Part shown: in pieces, positions 29,120 through 36,504 of the stretch
How positions within the stretch are numbered: position 1 is the first letter of the stretch
How the letters are laid out: every line of letters starts with the position of its first letter
NCBI GenBank assembly: GCA_001799395.1
Contig: MGTJ01000233.1
Location: forward strand, 24,425 to 88,424
DNA: 64,000 nucleotides
Direction of reading: 5' to 3'
Source of the DNA: Desulfobacterales bacterium RIFOXYA12_FULL_46_15
GTDB taxonomy: Bacteria; Desulfobacterota; Desulfobacteria; Desulfobacterales; Desulfobacteraceae
Program-made: the position numbers and the translations under genes
Notes under the pieces: model-generated
What the model saw: the letters and a program-made list of their open reading frames with translations, nothing else
What the model was told of the DNA's origin: nothing
Databases searched by the model: none

Positions 29120-29796
29120 TGGGAAAAGAAAATCAAAGAACAGGAAAATTTTTATTTATGTTTGCAGTGACAATCACCATAGTTTTATCGGTCATCATTT
29201 TTCAGGCGTTTTCCGTGAATACAAAAGAAATGCTTGCAAAAGTCAACAATACACCGGTTTTTGATTTTGATCACAATGCAAAACAATTTTTTGAAACATA
29301 CAATGAAACTACAGCCGCCTATATGAATGGAAACTCAACTGATCGAACCCTGGAATACTATTATTCTCTGCGCCAGTATCCCGGATCTCCTCCCTATATT
29401 CCCCATGATCTGGCAGATAAAAAGGGCTATGAATATCAATGCCTGTCCTGTCATGAGCGCGGGGGATTTGTTGAAGCCATGAACCGCTTTACCCCGGTCA
29501 CCCCTCATCCCCAGTATGTATCTTGCAGGCAATGCCATATGAAAAAGGTGACTGAAACTCTTTTCAAGGAAAATGGCCATGTCAGCGTTCAAACGCCAAA
29601 ACTGGGAAGATCGGCCTTGCCCGGATCGCCTCCGCCGATTGTGCACTCCCTTCAAATGAGGGAAAACTGTATTGCCTGCCATGTGGGACCTGGAACCGTT
29701 GTCCCCATAAGGGTGGAACATCCCATGAGGGGCAATTGCAGGCAGTGTCATGTGCCAGAGGAAACCAAAACACTCTTTACCAGAAATCCCATGTGA
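29119..29796 (+). CDS. Membrane-anchored tetrahaem cytochrome c, NapB-related
   Basis: Four CXXCH (CLSCH, CRQCH, CIACH, CRQCH); PGSPPPIVHSLQMRENCIACHVGPG is NapB-like; ATGA overlap with napA. Confidence 0.8.
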   Translation: MGKENQRTGKFLFMFAVTITIVLSVIIFQAFSVNTKEMLAKVNNTPVFDFDHNAKQFFETYNETTAAYMNGNSTDRTLEYYYSLRQYPGSPPYIPHDLADKKGYEYQCLSCHERGGFVEAMNRFTPVTPHPQYVSCRQCHMKKVTETLFKENGHVSVQTPKLGRSALPGSPPPIVHSLQMRENCIACHVGPGTVVPIRVEHPMRGNCRQCHVPEETKTLFTRNPM

Positions 29797-29816
29797 TGGG
29801 TCAAAAAAGGAGTGGT

Positions 29817-30452
29817 ATGAGCAAACCAGAGATTAATAAATGTCTGTATCCTATATTCCTGTCATGTATAATTCTTGGGCTTTTTATCTTTTCCTTTTTA
29901 TCAACCGCTTTTTCAAACCAGGAAGGAGTGACAAAGCAGTATAAAAAAGCCGTTCAAAAGATGGACAGGGCAGGGCAGGTAAATGCAGAAACGCAGGTTC
30001 CCAAAAATATTGTCAGAGTATTGGATGAGGATCAGGGTGGCCATTTTTTTACCGAAGCACGCAAAAGTGAAATCAAACGGTTCAGATGCAGTTCCTGCCA
30101 TAACGATAAAATGGTCTCTATTCAAGGCGCAGCCGATCTTTCCCATGCAGATATCAAGGTTGTGCATGGAGGAAAAGAAAAACCGCTTTCCTGCAATACC
30201 TGTCACAGCACTGAAGACCGGGATTTTCTGACAACCGGCAAGGACACAAGGATTGATCCTGATCATGTGTATCAGATGTGCGGACAGTGTCATTTCCGCC
30301 AGAAAAAAGACTGGATCGGAGGAGCTCACGGAAAACGCATCATCTTCTGGTCAGGTGAAAGAGTGGTCATGAACTGTACCTCCTGTCATAATCCTCATTC
30401 CCCGAGGTTTGCAGAACGATGGCCGAAAACTTATTCTGTTCCGCTTAAATAG
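29817..30452 (+). CDS. Membrane-anchored tetrahaem cytochrome c
   Basis: Four CXXCH (CSSCH, CNTCH, CGQCH, CTSCH), N-terminal TM, RBS aaaaggagtggt. Confidence 0.85.
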   Translation: MSKPEINKCLYPIFLSCIILGLFIFSFLSTAFSNQEGVTKQYKKAVQKMDRAGQVNAETQVPKNIVRVLDEDQGGHFFTEARKSEIKRFRCSSCHNDKMVSIQGAADLSHADIKVVHGGKEKPLSCNTCHSTEDRDFLTTGKDTRIDPDHVYQMCGQCHFRQKKDWIGGAHGKRIIFWSGERVVMNCTSCHNPHSPRFAERWPKTYSVPLK

Positions 30453-30465
30453 ATAGGAAAATTTC

Positions 30466-31398
30466 ATGGATTCTAAAAAAAAGAACACTATCAGCCGAAG
30501 GGCCTTTCTTACAGGGGCTGTATCTGCCGCTGTCACTGGCGGGGCATTAGTCACAACAGGTTGTAAAGGGAAAAATCTTTTAGAGAGTTCCGAAGCCTTT
30601 GCCCTTGAATTTCAGGAATATTTCAAAAAACATTACCGGCTTATGAATGAAATGGAAAGAGAGAAAACCGTATCACGGCTGGAAAGGCTTTCAAAACAAA
30701 AACAGGGTATCACAGTGGACATTGATACCACAGGACCTTTGGAAAATGTTCTTTACGGTTATGCATTTAATGTCACCCGGTGTGAAGGATATATGGAGTG
30801 TGTGGCCGCCTGTGTCAGGGAAAACAACCTGGATCGAAGGTCCAATATGCAATATATCCGGATTTTTGAAATGGAACACGGGCAGATGTCGCCGGATCAG
30901 GGAGATGGCAAATATTTCCATATGGTGCCAAGAGAAGGACATTTTTATATGGGGGTCCAGTGTTTTCACTGTGATAACCCGCCCTGTGTAAAAGCATGCC
31001 CTACCAAGGCAACATGGCGGGAACCAGACGGCATCGTGGTTGTGGATTATGACTGGTGTATCGGATGCCGGTACTGCATGGCAGCCTGTCCATATTATGG
31101 CCGGCGCTTTAACTGGAACCAGCCTGAAATCCCAAAGGAAGAGATTACAAAAAAACAGCATTACCTGGGCAATCGAAAGCGGGTCAGGGGGATGATGGAA
31201 AAATGTACGTTCTGCATCCAGCGAAGCCGGAAAGGCAAGCTTACTGCATGTGTTGAGGCCTGCCCAACCGGTGCCAGGGTTTTTGGAAACCTTCTGGATC
31301 CGGACAGCGAAATCCGGTTTGTGCTGGAAAATAAAAAGGTCTATCGGCTGAAGGAAGATCTGGGCACTGATCCCAAGTTCTGGTATTTTATAGATTAA
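30466..31398 (+). CDS. Tat-exported 4x[4Fe-4S] ferredoxin subunit (HybA/DsrO/NrfC-type)
   Basis: SRRAFLTGAVSAAVTGGALVTTGC signal; CFHCDNPPCVKACPTKA, CIGCRYCMAACPYYGRRFNW, CTFCIQRS...CVEACPTGA. Confidence 0.9.
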   Translation: MDSKKKNTISRRAFLTGAVSAAVTGGALVTTGCKGKNLLESSEAFALEFQEYFKKHYRLMNEMEREKTVSRLERLSKQKQGITVDIDTTGPLENVLYGYAFNVTRCEGYMECVAACVRENNLDRRSNMQYIRIFEMEHGQMSPDQGDGKYFHMVPREGHFYMGVQCFHCDNPPCVKACPTKATWREPDGIVVVDYDWCIGCRYCMAACPYYGRRFNWNQPEIPKEEITKKQHYLGNRKRVRGMMEKCTFCIQRSRKGKLTACVEACPTGARVFGNLLDPDSEIRFVLENKKVYRLKEDLGTDPKFWYFID

Positions 31399-31420
31399 TC
31401 AGTCCTTAAGGATATATCAT

Positions 31421-32680
31421 ATGAAAAATGACAAGGCTTCAAAAGGTTTGGTTTCATTTGTCAGGGATGTGGTGTTATGGAATCTGTCCGGTTCCTTTTT
31501 ATACCGTATTTATATGGGCATTCTCATCTGCCTCATGCTGACAGGGGTTTACGGCTATCTTGTCCAGTTCAGAACAGGACTTGCCGCCACCCATATGTCC
31601 GATATCGTGTCCTGGGGGTTTTATATTTCCAATTTTACTTTTCTGGTTGGGGTTGCGGCTGCCGCAGTCATGCTGATCCTGCCCTCCTATGTGTTTAATG
31701 ACAAGGATCTGCATAAAGTGGTGATTATCGGCGAAGTTGTGGCGGTCGGGGCTCTGGTCATGTGCATGGCCTTTGTTTTTGTCGACCTGGGCAGGCCTCT
31801 CCAGTTCTGGCACCTGATCCCAGGCATTGGACAGCTTAATTTTCCTTCATCACTTTTGTCCTGGGATATTCTTGTGTTAAACGGCTATCTTGCTCTCAAT
31901 GCCCTTGTTCCGGCCTATATCGTTTATTGCCATTACCTTTCGAAAGAACCAGTGGGTAAATATTATAAGCCTTTTGTGTTTATCTCCATCGGCTGGGCCG
32001 TTGCCATTCATATGGTAACCGCATTTCTCTACCAGGGGCTTCCGGCAAGACCTTTTTGGAATAATCCGCTCATGGGCCCAAGATTTCTGGCGTCCGCCTT
32101 TGCAGCAGGCCCTGCCATTATTTCCCTCGTACTCCACATAGTGAATACGGCCACAGATTACAAAATTGCCAATACCATTTTTAACAAGCTTCGGATCATC
32201 ATCCTATCTGCTGCCGTGATCAATCTTCTCATGCTGTTTTCAGAAATTTTCAAGGAATTTTATTTTCCCACCCATCACAGCCAATCAGCAGTTTATCTGT
32301 TTTTCGGTCTTGAAGGCCATGATTCCCTTGTGCCCTGGATCTGGACCGCCATATCCATCAATGTAACCGGGACATTAATCCTGGCATTCAATCCGGTCCG
32401 GGAGAGGCCAATTTTTCTTATGCCTGCCCTTGTCCTGCTGATTGCAGGAATTTGGATAGAAAAAGGCATCGGCTTGATTGTACCGGGTCTGGTGCCTTCT
32501 CCCATGGGTGAAATTGTCAGTTATTCCCCCAGCAGTGTCGAGATGTTTATTACTGCCGGGGTAGTCGGTCTCGGGATATTCGTTATGACCATCCTCTTAA
32601 AGCCTGCCCTGATAATTGAAAAGCGATATGAGGAAAACCGAACCGGTTTCTGCCAGAGTGTTCATGTAAAAAATGAATGA
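31421..32680 (+). CDS. NrfD/DsrP-family integral membrane quinone-interacting subunit
   Basis: About 10 TM helices, FVFVDLGRPLQFWHL, AVIMVTAFLYQGLPARPFWN-like motifs; directly downstream of the FeS subunit. Confidence 0.88.
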   Translation: MKNDKASKGLVSFVRDVVLWNLSGSFLYRIYMGILICLMLTGVYGYLVQFRTGLAATHMSDIVSWGFYISNFTFLVGVAAAAVMLILPSYVFNDKDLHKVVIIGEVVAVGALVMCMAFVFVDLGRPLQFWHLIPGIGQLNFPSSLLSWDILVLNGYLALNALVPAYIVYCHYLSKEPVGKYYKPFVFISIGWAVAIHMVTAFLYQGLPARPFWNNPLMGPRFLASAFAAGPAIISLVLHIVNTATDYKIANTIFNKLRIIILSAAVINLLMLFSEIFKEFYFPTHHSQSAVYLFFGLEGHDSLVPWIWTAISINVTGTLILAFNPVRERPIFLMPALVLLIAGIWIEKGIGLIVPGLVPSPMGEIVSYSPSSVEMFITAGVVGLGIFVMTILLKPALIIEKRYEENRTGFCQSVHVKNE

Positions 32681-32682
32681 TA

Positions 32683-32711
32683 TCTAACTCCTGAACTCAG
32701 GATGCAATAGA
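32683..32711 (-). promoter_or_regulatory. Candidate bacterial SECIS hairpin
   Basis: TCTA-TTGCA-TCCTG-[AGTT]-CAGGA-GT-TAGA on the minus strand; loop begins 21 nt after the UGA and has G at loop position 2. Confidence 0.6.
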
Positions 32712-33662
32712 GCCGCTTCAGGTGAAACCTGTGCCGGCTGTGCAGGTATAACAGTGATTGCCAACGGCAATGGGGTCTTTATCAAAGGAAGAAACCCTGA
32801 TCTGAGAAATATGGGTTTTTTCAAATGCCTTATAGACTCCTGCAGCAAGATTAAAATCGCAGTCAAACAGATACCCGTCAAAAGACACAGATATCTGGTT
32901 CCGGCACATGAGGCCGGGAAGGGTGCATGGATTGAAACTTTTATACAAAAGAGTAAGATAATCGTCATAATTACCTGACTGCTGAAGCCAGGCTTCAAAC
33001 CGGCCCAGCGGAACATTTGCAAAAGTATAGGCATTATTGAAATTAATTCCCCATTTTTTTTTCAGGATTTCCCGGTACCTTTTTTCCAATGCTTTCTGGG
33101 AAGAAGGAAGAAAGGCACCGGACGGGTTTGAAACAAGGTTGAGCAGAAAACCGGTGCCATCCATGCCATAGCCCTGACGGTTCAACAGCATGAGGGCCTC
33201 AATACTTTTCTCGAAAACGCCGATTCCTCTCTGCGAATCAGTCTGGGCAGGATTCAGGGAAGGGAAGGAGGATACAAGGATGACTCTGTTTTTTTTCAGT
33301 ACAGGAATCAGTTGGTCATGGGAATAATCCAGAAGCGCGCTGAGATTGGAGCGGAGCATGACCTGATCTGCAACAGAAGATATGGTTTCAATGAGATAGG
33401 GCAGATCAGGATTCATTTCAGGCGCACCACCGGTGATATCCACGGCTTTAAACTTGCATCGCTGAGCAAAATCAATCACCTCGTCCATGGTATTACGGTT
33501 CATGATATCCCTTTTGTGCGGACCGGCGGAAAGATGACAGTGTTTACATGCCTGGTTGCATAACCGGCCCAGGTTAATCTGGAGAATCTCGGCAGGTTTT
33601 CTCTTAAGGACAAGTCCATGCTGCTTAAGGGTTTCAAAAAAACTTGGAAAAGAATCAGCCAT
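32697..33662 (-). CDS. arsS: Arsenosugar biosynthesis radical SAM (seleno)protein ArsS; in-frame UGA at 32718-32720 proposed to encode selenocysteine
   Basis: INLGRLCNQACKHCHLSAGPHK radical SAM motif, CYTCTAG C-terminal signature; the frame continues after TGA as S-G-S-I-A-S then TGA, matching the expected small C-terminal tail. Confidence 0.8.
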
Positions 33663-33674
33663 CAGAATCGCTTT

Positions 33675-34007
33675 CTATATGGAGAGTTTTTCTGCAACAT
33701 TTCTCATCTGCACCCCGTGAACCAGTGAGGCGCCACCCCGGATTGCCGTTACCACATGAAGGGCTTCCGTCATTTCGGCAAGATTGGACCCTTTTTCCAG
33801 ACAGGCCTTTGTATAGGCATCAATGCAGTACGGGCATTGAATAGTATGAGCTACGGCAAGAGCGATAAGGGATTTTTCCCTTTCGGAAAGCTCTCCTTCC
33901 AAAAAAACAGCACCATAATATTCAAAAAATTTTTTAGCCAGCTCGGGCACATCTTTGCCGATATTGTTAAATTTCAGCAAATCTGCAGGATTGTAATAGG
34001 TTTCCAT
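33675..34007 (-). CDS. Arsenosugar biosynthesis-associated AhpD/carboxymuconolactone decarboxylase-like protein
   Basis: SLIALAVAHTIQCPYCIDAYTKACLEKG (CxxC..H AhpD motif); adjacent to arsS. Confidence 0.85.
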   Translation of the reverse strand: METYYNPADLLKFNNIGKDVPELAKKFFEYYGAVFLEGELSEREKSLIALAVAHTIQCPYCIDAYTKACLEKGSNLAEMTEALHVVTAIRGGASLVHGVQMRNVAEKLSI

Positions 34008-34080
34008 GTTTCCGGCTCCTTTGGTAATTGGTTTTGATATGTTTAAAATTTATCGGATTTCTTTACATGGATCAATTCAT

Positions 34081-34659
34081 TTATTCGGAATCAAGAAAAA
34101 TGCCCTGGGTGAATATCCGGGCAAAGGTCTGGGCCAGTTCCTGGGTGGACAGGTCGCCTGAAGGGTTAAACCAGCGATAGGCCCAACTGACCATTCCGAA
34201 AAAGGCAAAAGCGCAGACTTTGGGGTTAAAATCATGCATCTGGCCGCTGTTTTTCAAGGCTTCGAAAACCATTGTCAATTCAGCCAGGTATTCTTTCTGT
34301 TTTGTTTTTAAAGCTTCTTTATGAATGGGCTCTAGACAGTTTTGTTCATGAACCAGAAGTTTCATCTTATCAAAATTAATGGCGTTCAGTGTATGGACAT
34401 GGAGGATTTCAATCAGTTGTTCTTTAAGATTTGAATCGCTTTTTTCAATGCCCCGGATCAGTTTTAACCCTGTAGTCATGGTGTCTTCCAGGATCTGATA
34501 AAGAAGATCTTCTTTGCTGTCAAAATAATAATATATGGAAGCCGCACTGATTTGGCCTTCCTGAGCGATGCCACGTATCGTTGTCCTCTCAAATCCGTTT
34601 TTTGCAAATACTTTGGCTGCTATCTCACGGATACGATCCCGCCTTAACTCTTTTTCCAA
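34081..34659 (-). CDS. TetR/AcrR family transcriptional regulator
   Basis: RIREIAAKVFAKNGFERTTIRGIAQEGQISAASIYYYFDSKEDLLYQIL HTH; TTG start at 34659 proposed because the upstream ORF extension is not TetR-like. Confidence 0.85.
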   Translation of the reverse strand: MEKELRRDRIREIAAKVFAKNGFERTTIRGIAQEGQISAASIYYYFDSKEDLLYQILEDTMTTGLKLIRGIEKSDSNLKEQLIEILHVHTLNAINFDKMKLLVHEQNCLEPIHKEALKTKQKEYLAELTMVFEALKNSGQMHDFNPKVCAFAFFGMVSWAYRWFNPSGDLSTQELAQTFARIFTQGIFLDSE

Positions 34660-34819
34660 GTTAAACCCCTGTGTAAAAAAATAATATATCAAAAATAAGA
34701 GACCACAATCGGCTGCAATATGCAAGAAAAAGAACATTCCTTTCCGATCTGCAGTTTTATAAGGGTTTGATCAAGAAAATATCCGGTTGACAGCATTTAA
34801 AATTTTTGATTGTATGATC

Positions 34820-34846
34820 TGAACAATTGTTCAAACCAAATGTTCA
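34820..34846. promoter_or_regulatory. TetR-type operator candidate
   Basis: Perfect 14-bp palindrome TGAACAATTGTTCA (34820-34833) plus third half-site TGTTCA (34841-34846) in the tetR/xdh divergent intergenic region. Confidence 0.6.
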
Positions 34847-34915
34847 TTTTTTTTGATCTCAGTTGTAAGATTTTTATAGAAGACAGATGAGAAAAAACAA
34901 AGACAGGAATAACAA

Positions 34916-36028
34916 ATGTCTAGACAAAAAATTCATGCACAGGTTATCAGAATCGGCAATCCCCCTTTTTGCCTGAAATCATACCGGCAATGCCGGGGTT
35001 GTTTCGGATGGCGCAATATGATCCGGGCTGCCCGGTCGAAGGCAGCCTGGCAGGATCGCCCGATTAAATGCCTGCTAACCGGGCTGACGTTAAAAATTGG
35101 AGGCATTCCGGAAGACACAGATCTGATAACCGGTGGGAACACAGACGCTATCCAATTGAAATCAAGGGGTTTTCACAAGCCTGGAACCATTGAAGAGACC
35201 ATTGATCTTTTGGTGAAATACCAGAGGGATGCTTGTCTTATTGCAGGCGGGACAGATATCCTGCCCCGGCACCAGGGAGATGGTAACAGGTTAACGGCAG
35301 GACATCTGATTGACATTTCAGGATTAGGGCTTGATTATATTCAAAATACAGATGCCGGAATCCATATCGGGGCGGCAACAAGAATCAATGACCTTATCTC
35401 TTCTCCTGTTTTTTCTTCAGAACCCTATGGTGTCCTGGCAGAAGCTGCCCGGGTCCATTCCACTCATACCATCAGAAACAGAGCCACCATTGGCGGAAAT
35501 CTCTGCAATGCCTCTCCGTGTGCAGACCTTGCCCTGCCTTTGCTGGCCTTGGACGCATATCTTGTGATCCTAGGGCCCAATGGTAAGCACTTGATTGACT
35601 TGGAATCCTTTTTTCAAGGCCCTAACTGTACGATTCTGGAACCTGACCAGATGATGCAGGAAATTTTGATTCCCTTTACAAATCATTTGGCTTTATCCGG
35701 GTTTTTAAAACTCGGGCGACACCAGACCAAAATCGATACGGCAATTGTCAATGTTGCAACACGCCTTTCATTTAAAGAGAATGACTGCATTGATGCACGG
35801 ATTGTCATAGGGTCGGCAGGCCCCATGGTGTTCAGGGCAAAAAAAGCCGAAGCCCTGATCAAAACAGGGATATTGGATGATGATGCGATTAACCTTGCCG
35901 CCGGGACTGCAATGCAGGAAGCCTCTCCCCTGGATGATATCAGGGCATCTGCAGCCTATAGAAAAGAAATGGTAGCCGAGCTGGTCAAAGAATCTCTTAA
36001 AATCATCATGAAAAGGAGCCTGTCGTGA
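34916..36028 (+). CDS. Xanthine dehydrogenase family FAD-binding subunit (start uncertain)
   Basis: HKPGTIEETIDLLVKYQRDACLIAGGTDILP, ATIGGNLCNASPCADLALPLLALDA; first ~78 residues look non-homologous. Confidence 0.82.
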   Translation: MSRQKIHAQVIRIGNPPFCLKSYRQCRGCFGWRNMIRAARSKAAWQDRPIKCLLTGLTLKIGGIPEDTDLITGGNTDAIQLKSRGFHKPGTIEETIDLLVKYQRDACLIAGGTDILPRHQGDGNRLTAGHLIDISGLGLDYIQNTDAGIHIGAATRINDLISSPVFSSEPYGVLAEAARVHSTHTIRNRATIGGNLCNASPCADLALPLLALDAYLVILGPNGKHLIDLESFFQGPNCTILEPDQMMQEILIPFTNHLALSGFLKLGRHQTKIDTAIVNVATRLSFKENDCIDARIVIGSAGPMVFRAKKAEALIKTGILDDDAINLAAGTAMQEASPLDDIRASAAYRKEMVAELVKESLKIIMKRSLS

Positions 36029-36504
36029 AAACCATACGGATAAACATCAATGGGGAATGGAAAAAACTTAAAGTAAACCCCCAGGACCGGTTAATCGATA
36101 CCTTAAGGGGCCAGCTTGGCCTGACCGGCACCAAGGAAGGCTGCGGTGAAGGCGAATGCGGGGCCTGCACCATCAATTTAAACGGAAAGGCGGTTCTTGC
36201 CTGTCTTATATTATCAGTCCAGACTGATGAAAGCCGTATTCTGACCATTGAGGGCCTTCAAAAAGGTCTTGAGCTTCACCCGCTTCAAACTGCATTTTTA
36301 AACGAATCTGCGGTTCAATGCGGCTTTTGCACGCCAGGGATGATCATGGCCGCTCATGCATTCATCCGGGAAAATCCTGAGCCTGACATGCAAATGGTCA
36401 AGGAATGCCTTGCCAATAATCTTTGCAGGTGCACGGGGTATGAAAAACCTGTAAAAGCGGTCCTCGCTGCAGCCTGTTCAATGAGGGAAACCAATCATGA
36501 CTGA
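36025..36504 (+). CDS. Xanthine dehydrogenase family [2Fe-2S] subunit
   Basis: GCGEGECGACTINLNGKAVLACL, AVQCGFCTPGMIMAAHAFI, LANNLCRCTGYEKPVKAV. Confidence 0.93.
   Translation: MKTIRININGEWKKLKVNPQDRLIDTLRGQLGLTGTKEGCGEGECGACTINLNGKAVLACLILSVQTDESRILTIEGLQKGLELHPLQTAFLNESAVQCGFCTPGMIMAAHAFIRENPEPDMQMVKECLANNLCRCTGYEKPVKAVLAAACSMRETNHD

Noticed and set aside
32684-33034. 116-aa ORF overlapping the arsS 3' end in another frame, suggesting a frameshifted arsS C-terminus
   Set aside because: The conserved CYTCTAG and the following SGSIAS tail are both in the original frame, so UGA recoding explains the data better than a frameshift.
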